Positions 10,054 to 18,645 of a stretch of 64,000 nt of DNA are shown here, in pieces. The stretch comes from Ectothiorhodospiraceae bacterium WFHF3C12 (lineage in GTDB: Bacteria > Pseudomonadota > Gammaproteobacteria > Nitrococcales > Nitrococcaceae), in contig JACDUA010000002.1 in NCBI GenBank assembly GCA_013519935.1, positions 1-64,000 on the forward strand. The letters run 5' to 3'. Position numbers and translations under genes: made by a program. Every line of letters starts with the position of its first letter. Positions within the stretch are counted from its first letter, which is position 1. Under the pieces are notes generated by a model, which did no database searches, had not been told where the DNA came from, and worked only from the letters and a program-made list of their open reading frames with translations.

Positions 10054-11493
10054 ATGTTCGACATGCCCGATGGCCTGATCGTCGTCGCCAAACGTGATTG
10101 CCCGACCTGTGCGCTGATCGAGCCGCTGTTGAATGACCTGCGCCGCGCCGGGGATGGGCTCACCGTCTATGTTCAGGACGACCCGGCCTATGCCGCGGAT
10201 GTGTCGGGCGCTGTGCTCGACGACACGCTGGAGGCGTCATACCGGCTTAACATCGAGATCGTGCCGACGCTGATACGCGTCGAGAACGGTCACGAGGTCG
10301 AGCGCACCTACGGCTGGCACCGCGGAGACTGGCAGCGCATCAGCGGGGTCGAATCGCTGGGCGCCGAGCTGCCGGAGATGCGCCCGGGTTGCGGTTCGAA
10401 ATCGCTGGATCCGGGCGTGGCCGAAGAGCTGGCCGTGCGTTTCGGCGGCGACAACCTCAAATCCCGGCGGGTCGAGCTGGGGGAGGCCGAGGACGCCATC
10501 GAGGCGCTCTACGACCGGGGCTGGACCGACGGACTGCCCGTGGTGCCGCCGACCCCCGCCCGGGTGCTGCGCATGCTCCAGGGTACGCCTCGGTCGCCTG
10601 ACGAGGTCCTGGGCAACGTGCCACCGGACCTGGCGCCCTGCACGGTGGAGAAGGTTGCCGTCAACGCGGTCATGGCCGGCTGCAAGCCCGAGTACATGCC
10701 ACTGGTACTGGCGGCGGTGGAGGCCGCGCTGATCGACGAGTTCGGCATGCACGGCCTGCTGTGCACCACGATGTTCGCGGGCCCCGTGGTCGTCGCGAAC
10801 GGTCCTGCGGCCCGCGCGGTGGGCATGAACTCGGGCATTAACGCGCTGGGCCAGGGGAATCGGGCCAATGCCACCATCGGACGGGCACTGCAGCTGGTTA
10901 TCCGCAATGTGGGCGGCGGCCGGCCGGGGGAAATCGATCGCTCGGCGCTCGGTAACCCGGGCAAGTACACGTTCTGCTTCGCCGAGGCGGAGGACAGCGA
11001 CTGGGAGCCGCTCTCGGTGGAGCGCGGCTTTTCGCGCGGGACCTCCACGGTGACCCTGTTCCCCGGCGAGGGCGTGCAGGGTATCGTGGACCAGAAGTCG
11101 CGCACGCCGGAGTCCCTGGCACGCAGTTTCGCGGCTTCGCTGCTGGCCGTGGACAATGTCAAGATGGCGATGGCCGGCGACGCGATGCTCGTGGTGTCCC
11201 CGGAACACAGCCGGGTATTCACGGAGGCAGGCTGGTCCAAGGCGCGGCTGCGCGAGGAGCTCGAGCGGCTGCTGGAGCGTCCCGGCGAGGAGCTGATCGC
11301 CGGGGCGGGCGGCATCGCCGAGGGACTGCCGGAGTCCCTTGCGGCCGGGAAGACCATACCCAAATTCCGGCCGGAGGGTCTGCTCATCGTGCGGGCCGGC
11401 GGCACCGCCGGCCTGTTTTCCGCGATCATTGCCGGCTGGGCCGCATCAGGTCCGGTTGGTTCCACGCCTGTTACCAAGGAGGTGGATGCATGA
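10054..11493 (+). CDS. Thioredoxin-fold protein with UGSC-associated domain
   Basis: 479 residues. Residues 1-110 look like a thioredoxin fold: the beta strand LIVVAKRD leads to CPTC (C16, C19), and IVPTLI later supplies the usual cis-proline. Residues from about 145 onward form a large domain opening with LYDRGWTDGLPVVPPT and rich in Gly/Ala, which I cannot assign to a characterised enzyme. The start at 10054 has GGAGGAGGAGC upstream. The stop overlaps the next start by ATGA, and that next gene encodes a UGSC selenoprotein, so the two are made together and probably act together. The inferred role is electron transfer to the Sec-containing partner, or a redox reaction carried out jointly. Confidence 0.7.
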   Translation: MFDMPDGLIVVAKRDCPTCALIEPLLNDLRRAGDGLTVYVQDDPAYAADVSGAVLDDTLEASYRLNIEIVPTLIRVENGHEVERTYGWHRGDWQRISGVESLGAELPEMRPGCGSKSLDPGVAEELAVRFGGDNLKSRRVELGEAEDAIEALYDRGWTDGLPVVPPTPARVLRMLQGTPRSPDEVLGNVPPDLAPCTVEKVAVNAVMAGCKPEYMPLVLAAVEAALIDEFGMHGLLCTTMFAGPVVVANGPAARAVGMNSGINALGQGNRANATIGRALQLVIRNVGGGRPGEIDRSALGNPGKYTFCFAEAEDSDWEPLSVERGFSRGTSTVTLFPGEGVQGIVDQKSRTPESLARSFAASLLAVDNVKMAMAGDAMLVVSPEHSRVFTEAGWSKARLREELERLLERPGEELIAGAGGIAEGLPESLAAGKTIPKFRPEGLLIVRAGGTAGLFSAIIAGWAASGPVGSTPVTKEVDA

Positions 11494-12014
11494 CTGACGC
11501 AACCGTAGTGCTCGACCCGACCGCCGAGCGGTCGCCGGCCGAGCGGGCCCGCCTGGCGAGACCGCCGTCACTGGACGGCCGTACCGTGGGGCTGCTGGAC
11601 ATCTCGAAGCCGCGCGGCGACGTGTTCCTCGATCGTCTGGAGGCGCTGCTCGCCGACCGCGGGGTCAGCGTGCAGCGCTACCGCAAGCCCACGTTCACGC
11701 GCATCGCGCCGACCGAGCTGAAACAACAGATCTCGGACGAGTGCGACGTCGTCGTTGAAGGCCTGGCCGACTGAGGCTCCTGCACGTCGTGCTGTATGCA
11801 TGACATCGCGGACCTTGAAGGCCGGGGCATTGTGGGTGTGGGCGTTGCCTCGAGCGAGTTCGTCGACGCGGCCGCGCTGCAGGCGAAGTCCCTGGGTTTC
11901 GATCCGGCCATGGTCTTCGTGGCGCATCCGGTCCAGGATCGCAGCGATGACGAGGTCCGGGCCCTGGCGGACGCTGCGCTGGACGAAATTCTCCGGGCCC
12001 TCACCGACGCCTGA
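11490..12014 (+). CDS. UGSC-type selenoprotein (TGA at 11772 read as Sec)
   Basis: Read through TGA at 11772-11774, this frame gives 174 residues with selenocysteine at position 95 in the motif D-U-G-S-C, followed by T-S-C-C. It then continues with good coding character (IADLEGRGIVGVGVASSEFV) to a TGA at 12012-12014. If the first TGA were a stop, the product would be a 94-residue stub and the following 79 codons would lack a start. UGSC-containing selenoproteins are a known bacterial family of unknown function. U95 and C98 form a UxxC pair like the thioredoxin active site. The gene is coupled by ATGA to the thioredoxin-fold gene and lies 95 bases before selA, in an island with selB and tRNA-Sec. 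The downstream hairpin at 11786-11804 fits a bacterial SECIS. Confidence 0.9.
11786..11804 (+). promoter_or_regulatory. Bacterial SECIS-like hairpin
   Basis: A seven-base-pair stem, GTCGTGC (11786-11792) with GCATGAC (11798-11804) and one G-U pair, closes a five-base loop UGUAU. The loop begins 19 bases after the UGA and has G in its second position. These match the known requirements for bacterial SECIS elements, which lie inside the coding region just after the UGA and are bound by SelB. No folding program was run. Confidence 0.75.
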
Positions 12015-12018
12015 CGAG

Positions 12019-12049
12019 CCGTCCCCGCGCCGCCCTGGCGCGGGGACGG
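12019..12049 (+). terminator. Hairpin between selenoprotein gene and selA
   Basis: Thirteen-base-pair GC-rich stem (CCGTCCCCGCGCC and its complement) with loop GCCCT, four bases after the selenoprotein stop. Only scattered T residues follow, so it may attenuate transcription into selA or stabilise the upstream mRNA. Confidence 0.55.
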
Positions 12050-12109
12050 GCTTGTCCCGTGGATGCCGTGACCTGATCGGCCGGTCCGCGGAACCGGTAC
12101 CATGGCGCC

Positions 12110-13501
12110 ATGAGCACCGCTGATCCTTCTCCCCATTCCCGTCTCCCCGCCGTGGACCGTGTGCTTGGCTGGCCGGTCGTCGCCGCTCTGGTCCAGGTCC
12201 ACGGCCGGGCGTTGGTCCTGGACGCCGTTCGTGAAGAGCTGGCGGCCTGGCGCGAGCGCCCGGAGGGCGTCAACGACGAGGCCATCGCCGCGGGCGTAGC
12301 CGAACGGGTGAAAGCCATCCTGGCCCCGTCCCAGCGCCCGGTTCTGAATCTCACGGGCACGGTGTTGCACACCAACCTCGGCCGGGCGCCTCTGCCGCCC
12401 GAGGCCATCGAGGCCATGGCCGCTGTCGGTTCCGGCGCCTCCAACCTGGAGTATGACCTCGACCGGGGCCGGCGCGGCGACCGGGACGACCACATTGAAT
12501 CGTGGCTGTGCCGGCTCACCGGGGGCGAGGCGGCGACGGTGGTCAACAATAATGCTGCGGCCGTGCTACTGACCCTGAACAGCCTGGCGTTGCGCCGGGA
12601 AGTGGTGGTCTCCCGCGGCGAGCTGATCGAGATCGGGGGCGCTTTCCGCCTGCCGGACATCATGTCCCGGGCGGGCTGCCGGCTGCGCGAGGTGGGCACC
12701 ACCAACCGGACTCACGCCGCCGACTACGCCGAGGCCATCGGCGAACGGACCGGGCTTTTGCTCAAGGCCCACACCAGCAACTACCGCATCGAGGGCTTCA
12801 CCGCCGAGGTGCCCATGGCGGAGCTCGCCGCGCTCGGACGGGAACGGAACGTGCCCTGCGTCGAGGACCTCGGGTCCGGCACGCTGGTGGATCTGTCCCG
12901 CTTCGGGTTGCCTCACGAGCGCACGCCGGCCGAGAGCCTGGCCGCCGGTGCCGATCTCGTGACCTTCAGCGGGGACAAGCTCCTGGGCGGTCCCCAGGCG
13001 GGCATCATCGTCGGCCGCGCCGACCTGGTGAGGCGCGTCCGCGGCAACCCCATGAAACGCGCCATGCGCTGCGATCGAGTGACTCTCGCCGCCCTCGAGG
13101 CCGTGCTCCGGCTCTATGCCGATCCCGACGCGGTGGCCCGGCGCGTACCCGCGGTGCGTCTGCTGGTCCGGTCCGCCGAGGATATCGGGGCGCAGGCCCA
13201 CAGACTGCGCCCGACCGTGGCGGACTGGGCCGGCGGCTCTGCGGACGTGGATGTGATCCCGGTCCAGAGCCAGATCGGCAGCGGCTCGCTGCCCGTGGAT
13301 CTCCTGCCCAGCTTCGCATTGCGCCTGGCCCCTCGCGGCAGCCGCTCCGGCCGGGCACCGGAACGGCTGGCCAAGCGGCTGCGGCGGCTGCCGGTGCCCG
13401 TGATCGGCCGGGTCTCCGAAGGTGCGGTGCTGCTGGACATGCGCTGCCTCGAGGAGGAGGCGGCGTTCATGAAGGCCTTTGGCACCGTTCAGCCGGCATG
13501 A
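12110..13501 (+). CDS. selA: L-seryl-tRNA(Sec) selenium transferase
   Basis: 463 residues, the normal length for SelA. It uses pyridoxal phosphate and selenophosphate to convert seryl-tRNA(Sec) to selenocysteinyl-tRNA(Sec) in the cytoplasm. Family motifs include LNLTGTVLHTNLGRAPL near residue 80, VVNNNAAAVLL, GTTNRTH, and FSGDKLLGGPQAGI, in which K290 is the expected cofactor lysine. It ends in an ATGA overlap with selB, so synthesis of the two is coupled. The ribosome site is weak. Confidence 0.97.
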   Translation: MSTADPSPHSRLPAVDRVLGWPVVAALVQVHGRALVLDAVREELAAWRERPEGVNDEAIAAGVAERVKAILAPSQRPVLNLTGTVLHTNLGRAPLPPEAIEAMAAVGSGASNLEYDLDRGRRGDRDDHIESWLCRLTGGEAATVVNNNAAAVLLTLNSLALRREVVVSRGELIEIGGAFRLPDIMSRAGCRLREVGTTNRTHAADYAEAIGERTGLLLKAHTSNYRIEGFTAEVPMAELAALGRERNVPCVEDLGSGTLVDLSRFGLPHERTPAESLAAGADLVTFSGDKLLGGPQAGIIVGRADLVRRVRGNPMKRAMRCDRVTLAALEAVLRLYADPDAVARRVPAVRLLVRSAEDIGAQAHRLRPTVADWAGGSADVDVIPVQSQIGSGSLPVDLLPSFALRLAPRGSRSGRAPERLAKRLRRLPVPVIGRVSEGAVLLDMRCLEEEAAFMKAFGTVQPA

Positions 13502-15456
13502 TCGTCGCCACCGCGGGCCATGTAGATCATGGCAAGACTCGCCTGATCCGGGCGCTCACCGGGGTCGATACGGACCGGCTCGAGGAGGAGAAACGGCGCG
13601 GTCTGTCCGTCGACGTGGGTTTCGCCTACGCGGATCTGGGTGGCGACCGGCTGCTGGGGTTCGTCGACGTGCCCGGCCACGAGCGCTTTCTGCGCAACAT
13701 GCTGGCCGGGCTGGCCGCCATTGATTACGCATTGCTCGTGGTCGCCGCCGATGACGGGCCCATGCCGCAGACCCGTGAGCACCTGGCCATTCTGGACCTG
13801 CTTGGCGTGCGGCGCGGCGCGGTGGCGATCACCAAGATCGATCGCGTGCCGCCATCACGTGTGCGGGAGGTGGAGCGGGCAGCGGCCGCGCTCCTGGCGC
13901 CGACGGGGCTGTCCGGTGCGGCGATGTTTCCGGTGGCTTCGGGGCACGGCGAGGGGGTCGGGGCGCTGCGCGCGCATCTCCTCGAGGCGGAGCAGGCTTC
14001 GCGAATGCCGGAGCCGCGAGGGGCGTTTCGTCTCGCCGTGGATCGCAGCTTCATCCTGGACGGTGTCGGGCGGGTGGTGACCGGCGTCGTCCTCTCCGGT
14101 ACGGCCCGGCCCGACGATACGCTGATTGTCAGCCCGGCCGGCATACGCGCCCGTCTGCGGGGCATCCATGCCCACAATCGACCGGCCGAAGCGGCGCGGG
14201 CGGGCCAGCGATGCGCCCTGAATCTGGCGGGCCAGGAGCTCGACGGGGACAAAGTGCTGCGCGGCGCCTGGGTGGTTTCCCCGGCGCTGCACGAGCCGAC
14301 CGCCCGCATCGATACCCGCCTGCGCGTGCTCGCCACCGAATCGCGTCCCCTGGCGCACTGGACACCCGTCCACGTGCACCTCGGCGCGGCCGCCGTGACC
14401 GGCCGCGTGGCGCCGCTGGAATCCCGTGCGCTGGCCCCCGGCTCGGACGGCCTGGTCCAGCTCGTGCTGGATCGGCCCGTGCAGGTGAGTCACGGCGACC
14501 GCTTTGTAATCCGGGATCAGTCCGCCCGACGAACGATTGGCGGTGGCAGCGTTATCGATCCATTCGGCCTGAAGCGCGGGCGTGGCCGGCCGCAACGGCT
14601 GAGCCAGCTGGAGGCCATGCGCACGGATGACCCTCGGGCGGCATTCGGGGTGCTGCTCGGGCAGTCGCCGGGTGGTGTCTGGCTGGAGCGGTTCGCGCAG
14701 ACCTACAACCTCGCCGCCGAAGAGCGGGAAACGCTTCTCCAGTCCACCGAAGCCAGGACGGTGAAGGGGCAGGACGGCGTGCTGGCCATTGGGGGTGAGC
14801 ATTGGGAGACCCTGTGTGCGCGCCTGTTGGACACGCTGGAGGCATGGCACGCGGAATACCCGGAGAGCCGGGCTATGCCGGAGGCCATGGTGTCGGCGCG
14901 GCTCGGCCGAGACATCCCCGACGCCGCCGTCCGTGCGGCGGGCCGGGCGTTGCAGGAAACCGGTGACATCGAGAGGGACGGCTTCGGCCTGCGGCTGGCG
15001 GGACACCAGCCGGTGCTGGCCGAGGCCGACCAGGCGCTGCTGAGCCGCTTCCGGCATCATCAGGCGGACGGCGGGCCACCACGGCCGCCCAACATCGGCA
15101 ACCTGGCTACCGAAGTCGGACTGGCGCCGGAAGCCCTGGTGGACAGGCTTGAAAGGTTGACGCGGCTGGGGCATCTCGAGCGGCTCGGCCGCAATCGCTA
15201 CCTGACGCCGGAAGCCGTGGTCGAGCTGGCGGGCGTCGCCCTGGCGCTGGCCGCCGAGAGCGAGGACGGGACTTTCGACACGGCCGCCTACCGGGATCGC
15301 TCTGGCATCGGCCGCAACCACACCGTTAAGGTGCTCGAACACTTGGACCGATTGGGGATCACGCGCTTCGGCGGCGGCCGGCGCAGCATATCCCTATGGG
15401 CCCGCAGCGATGGGCCGGGCGCGTATGCTACTGTCCCGAATCTGGGAACGTCCTGA
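13498..15456 (+). CDS. selB: Selenocysteine-specific elongation factor
   Basis: 652 residues. The GTPase domain begins at once with GHVDHGKT, followed by DVPGHERFLRNM and ITKID. Translation-factor beta-barrel domains follow to about residue 350, and the C-terminal part carries the winged-helix repeats that bind the SECIS hairpin (for example IGNLATEVGLAPEALVDRLE and the last segment with SGIGRNHTVKVLEHLDRLGI). SelB delivers Sec-tRNA to UGA codons. The start lies within the selA stop, and the stop is only 15 bases from the tRNA-Sec gene, so selA, selB and the tRNA gene look like one unit. Confidence 0.97.
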   Translation: MIVATAGHVDHGKTRLIRALTGVDTDRLEEEKRRGLSVDVGFAYADLGGDRLLGFVDVPGHERFLRNMLAGLAAIDYALLVVAADDGPMPQTREHLAILDLLGVRRGAVAITKIDRVPPSRVREVERAAAALLAPTGLSGAAMFPVASGHGEGVGALRAHLLEAEQASRMPEPRGAFRLAVDRSFILDGVGRVVTGVVLSGTARPDDTLIVSPAGIRARLRGIHAHNRPAEAARAGQRCALNLAGQELDGDKVLRGAWVVSPALHEPTARIDTRLRVLATESRPLAHWTPVHVHLGAAAVTGRVAPLESRALAPGSDGLVQLVLDRPVQVSHGDRFVIRDQSARRTIGGGSVIDPFGLKRGRGRPQRLSQLEAMRTDDPRAAFGVLLGQSPGGVWLERFAQTYNLAAEERETLLQSTEARTVKGQDGVLAIGGEHWETLCARLLDTLEAWHAEYPESRAMPEAMVSARLGRDIPDAAVRAAGRALQETGDIERDGFGLRLAGHQPVLAEADQALLSRFRHHQADGGPPRPPNIGNLATEVGLAPEALVDRLERLTRLGHLERLGRNRYLTPEAVVELAGVALALAAESEDGTFDTAAYRDRSGIGRNHTVKVLEHLDRLGITRFGGGRRSISLWARSDGPGAYATVPNLGTS

Positions 15457-15471
15457 AACGTCAGTAATCCC

Positions 15472-15567
15472 GGAAGGGAATCGCTTCCCGGTGGAGCGCC
15501 CGGACTTCAAACCCGGTGAGACGCGTTGAACGTGTCTGGTGGGTTCGACTCCCACTCCCTTCCGCCA
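15472..15567 (+). tRNA. selC: tRNA-Sec (anticodon TCA)
   Basis: 96 bases including an encoded CCA at 15565-15567. An eight-base-pair acceptor stem (GGAAGGGA with TCCCTTCC), the anticodon TCA at 15507-15509 in a seven-base loop, a long variable arm (about 15520-15545) and a T-arm with GGTTCGACTCC are visible. The long acceptor and extra arm are the hallmarks of tRNA-Sec, which reads UGA. It overlaps the 3' end of the opposing selD fusion gene by 61 bases. Confidence 0.97.
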
Positions 15568-17855
15568 TTCTCCCGGTGATGGGCGTCCGTCCCGCGAAGG
15601 GTGACGCGCGCCTGTCCCTGGTCGACGACCTGCCCGATGATCGCGGCATCGCCATATCCCAGGTCATGCAGCGCCGTAACGCATTGCCGGGCATTGGCGC
15701 CCGGGACGCTGGCGAGCAGTCCCCCCGCGGTCTGCGGGTCGAACAGTAACGGATAGTTCTCGTGGTCGAGCCCATCACCGGCATCCAGGTGGGCGGATGC
15801 CGCTTCCCGGTTGGCCGCGTGCAGCGAGCTGACGATACCGGCGCGGAGCGTTTCCCGAACGCCCGGCAGCAGCGGCAGGGTGTCCGGATCCAGCTCCACG
15901 CCCGTTCCGGAGGCCCGCGCCATTTCCAGCAGGTGGCCGGCGACGCCGAAACCGGTAACGTCGGTGCACGCCGTCGCGCCGTGCTCGCGCAGGCAACCCG
16001 CGGCGGCCATGCTGCTCTGACGCATGGCTTCTATGGCGGCGTCGATCCAGCGACCGCGAGCGGCCAGCCGGGCGTGCGCCGCGAGCAGACAGCCGGTACC
16101 CAATGGTTTGGTGAGTACCAGGGCGTCGCCGGGACGCATGCCGCTTTTGGTCAGAGCGGATTCGTCGTCCGCCAGCAGACCATTGACCGTGAACCCCAGC
16201 GACAGCTCACGGCTCTCGCTGGAATGCCCGCCCACGAGACGGCAGCCGGCCCCGGCAAGCGTGTTCAGCGCGCCCGCAAGCATCTGGTACAGGGTGTCCT
16301 CTATCTTCTCGGGATGGGCGTGGGGGACGGCGGCGACGGCTGTCGCGGAATGGGGCGCGGCGCCCATCGCGTAGAGATCGCCCAGGGCGTGATTGGCGGT
16401 GATCTGGCCGAACACGTAGGGGTCGCTGATGAAGGCCGGAAAGAAGTCGGTGCTCTGCACCAGCGAGTAGCCGGCCGGCAGACGCAGCACCGCGGCGTCG
16501 TCCGGCGTATCCAGGCCGACGGCCACGTCGTCCGGGTCGGTTCCCTTCGAAAGCCGCGCGAGGACGCGATGAAGCGCCGTTGCGGCGATCTTCGCGCCGC
16601 AGCCGGCGCAGCGCATGCCCGAAGCTGACAGTGTCTCGATGTCGGCCGGTGTGAGTGCGACCGGCGCGGGTTGGCGGGTGCCGGGGACGGGCATCTGCGG
16701 CAGATCCGAGAAGCGTGCCATGAACGAACGGTCGATGTGATCCTTCCACCGCCAGACCCATCGGCCGCTGAAGGAGATGGCGCCCCGGGAGGCCACGGCG
16801 TACCGGTCCCCGGTACTGATCAGTGCCAGCCATTTGCCTTGTGGGTGGTAGGGCCTGGTTGACCGTCCCTGAATCCGCCGGCGCAGGTTCGCGGCCAGCG
16901 GGCGTCCCTGACGCACGGCGAAGACGCCGGCCTTCTCACGCGGGTGATTCACCAGCGTGGCGATGTCGCCGGCGGCGAAGATATTCGGGTCGGTGGTCGT
17001 CTGCAGCGTGTCATTGGCCTTGATGAAGCCATCGTCGTCCAGATCGAGGCCCGTCTCCCGCAGCCAGTGGGCGCCGCCGGCCTGGGTCGCCCAGATGATC
17101 TCGTCGGCCTCCAGCTCGCTTCCCCCGGTCGTCCGCAGCGCGCCCGCGGAGACCGACTGCACCGCGGCATCGCAGTGCAGGTGTACCCCTCGAGCGCGGA
17201 GGATGCGTTCGAAGTGGCGGCGCACCCGCGCATTGTGCGTCGGCAGGATCTGTCGCGACGCCGTTACCAGGTGGAACGCGACTGCCTCCGGATCGAGGCC
17301 CGCAGCGCGGCGTTCCATCTGCAGGCGATACTGGATGGCGAGGGTCAGCTCGACGCCGCCGGCGCCGCCCCCGACCACCGCGATGCGCTGGTGGCCCGGG
17401 TGCCGCCGCAAGCGCTCCAGAAGGGTCAGCCAGCGGTCATTGAAGCGGTAAATCGGCTTCACCGGCACCGCGTGATCCGTCGCGCCGGCCACGCGGTGCA
17501 TCTGGGGGGTGGCGCCGATGTTCAGCGATAGCAGATCGTAGGGCACCGGGGGCCGCCGGGCGCACAGGACGTGCCGCGAATCCCGGTTGAGCCCAACGGC
17601 CTCGTCCGAGAAGAACCGGGCGCCTGCGAACTCGGCGAGGCGGCGCAGATCGATGTGGACGTCATCATAGTCGTAGTGCCCCGCGATATACCCGGGCAGC
17701 ATGCCGGAGTAAGGGGTGTGGGTATCCCGGCAGATCAGCGTCAGGCGAACCCCGGGGAGGGGGTTCATGGCGAAGCGCCGGAGCACGCCGACGTGGCTGT
17801 GGCCGCCGCCGACCAGAACGATCTCCCGAAGAACCGGTTCATCCATTCGCTGCAT
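15507..17855 (-). CDS. selD: FAD-dependent oxidoreductase fused to selenide, water dikinase
   Basis: 782 residues. Residues 1-370 are a pyridine-nucleotide-disulfide-type flavoprotein (IVLVGGGHSHVGVLRRF, IAVVGGGAGGVEL, and NIFAAGDIA for the FAD end). Residues 400-765 are SelD, which makes selenophosphate from selenide and ATP. The SelD signature GMRCAGCGAKIAA has C419 and K422 at the catalytic positions, and PFAM-like GGHSSE, TDVTGFGVAGHL and FDPQTAGGLL follow. The catalytic position is Cys, not Sec. This flavoprotein-SelD fusion is known in proteobacteria. The last 20 codons are antisense to tRNA-Sec and are probably not a conserved part of the enzyme. It is the last gene of a minus-strand row starting at the ATP-grasp gene. 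Confidence 0.93.
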   Translation of the reverse strand: MQRMDEPVLREIVLVGGGHSHVGVLRRFAMNPLPGVRLTLICRDTHTPYSGMLPGYIAGHYDYDDVHIDLRRLAEFAGARFFSDEAVGLNRDSRHVLCARRPPVPYDLLSLNIGATPQMHRVAGATDHAVPVKPIYRFNDRWLTLLERLRRHPGHQRIAVVGGGAGGVELTLAIQYRLQMERRAAGLDPEAVAFHLVTASRQILPTHNARVRRHFERILRARGVHLHCDAAVQSVSAGALRTTGGSELEADEIIWATQAGGAHWLRETGLDLDDDGFIKANDTLQTTTDPNIFAAGDIATLVNHPREKAGVFAVRQGRPLAANLRRRIQGRSTRPYHPQGKWLALISTGDRYAVASRGAISFSGRWVWRWKDHIDRSFMARFSDLPQMPVPGTRQPAPVALTPADIETLSASGMRCAGCGAKIAATALHRVLARLSKGTDPDDVAVGLDTPDDAAVLRLPAGYSLVQSTDFFPAFISDPYVFGQITANHALGDLYAMGAAPHSATAVAAVPHAHPEKIEDTLYQMLAGALNTLAGAGCRLVGGHSSESRELSLGFTVNGLLADDESALTKSGMRPGDALVLTKPLGTGCLLAAHARLAARGRWIDAAIEAMRQSSMAAAGCLREHGATACTDVTGFGVAGHLLEMARASGTGVELDPDTLPLLPGVRETLRAGIVSSLHAANREAASAHLDAGDGLDHENYPLLFDPQTAGGLLASVPGANARQCVTALHDLGYGDAAIIGQVVDQGQARVTLRGTDAHHRENGGREWESNPPDTFNASHRV

Positions 17856-17981
17856 GTGCGCTCATCTCAAGGCGTTTCGCCGGTCACGGCACTCGTATTG
17901 AATCGGCCGGGGCGCCGACCCGGCCGCCGCCCGCTCCCGGCGGCTGCGGCCCCCGCGAAAGACCCTGGCCCGCCGTATCCC

Positions 17982-18587
17982 TCAGCCGAAGGACGGCGAA
18001 AACAGGGCTCTGAAGAAATGCTGCAGCAAGGCGGGCTCCAGGCCCAGCATGAATAACACGCCCCAGGCGGCCCCCCAGAGGTGCGCGCCGTGGTTGATAT
18101 TGTCCCGGGCCTGCTTCTCCGCCCAGATGGAATAGCCGACGTAGGCGGCGGCGAACACGATTGCCGGCACCGGTATCACGAAGACCAGGAGCATCGCCCA
18201 GGGCTGGAGCAGGATGAAGGCGAACAGCACCGCCGAGACCGCGCCCGAGGCGCCGAGACCGCGGTAGTTCGGGTTGCCCCGCTGGCGCAGGTGGGTCGGC
18301 AGCATGGCCAAGACGAGGCCCGCGAGGTAGAAAAGCACGAACCCCGCCACGCCGATATGGGGTACCAGCACCCGCTCCATGACCCGGCCGAAGAAGAAGA
18401 AGGTGATCATGTTGAACACCAGGTGGGCGCCGTCGGCGTGTATGAAACCGTGGGTCAGGAGCCGCCAGTACTCGCCGCGGCCGACGGCCGGCGGCCAGTA
18501 GATCAGCGCGTCGAGCAGGCGGGGTTTCTGCCAGGCCGCAACAGAGACGGCGACCGTGACGGCGATTAGGGCGAGCGTGGCTGTCAT
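17982..18587 (-). CDS. Rhomboid-family membrane protein
   Basis: 201 residues with about six transmembrane helices. GLGASGAVSAVLF supplies the catalytic-type GxSG serine and INHGAHLWGAAWG the histidine; HLVFNMITFFFFG is the conserved HxxxN helix. Active members cleave membrane proteins within the bilayer. The start at 18587 was chosen because the upstream extension is Arg/Pro-rich and overlaps the previous gene's tail; AACGAAGAAAAG provides a modest ribosome site. It lies between the 672-residue papain-like gene (58-base gap) and the SelD fusion (126-base gap), all on one strand. Confidence 0.85.
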   Translation of the reverse strand: MTATLALIAVTVAVSVAAWQKPRLLDALIYWPPAVGRGEYWRLLTHGFIHADGAHLVFNMITFFFFGRVMERVLVPHIGVAGFVLFYLAGLVLAMLPTHLRQRGNPNYRGLGASGAVSAVLFAFILLQPWAMLLVFVIPVPAIVFAAAYVGYSIWAEKQARDNINHGAHLWGAAWGVLFMLGLEPALLQHFFRALFSPSFG

Positions 18588-18645
18588 TGCTTTTCTTCGT
18601 TCAGATCGGGAACCGACCGGCCTCGGCGATTGGCGTGTTTCGGGT

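Noticed and set aside
11755-12123. Separate 122-codon gene starting within the UGSC region in another frame
   Set aside because: Its composition is Arg/Ser-rich; the Sec read-through frame explains this stretch and preserves a known motif.
16590-16620. Selenocysteine at the catalytic position of SelD
   Set aside because: The position is a normal Cys codon (C419), so this SelD does not depend on Sec.
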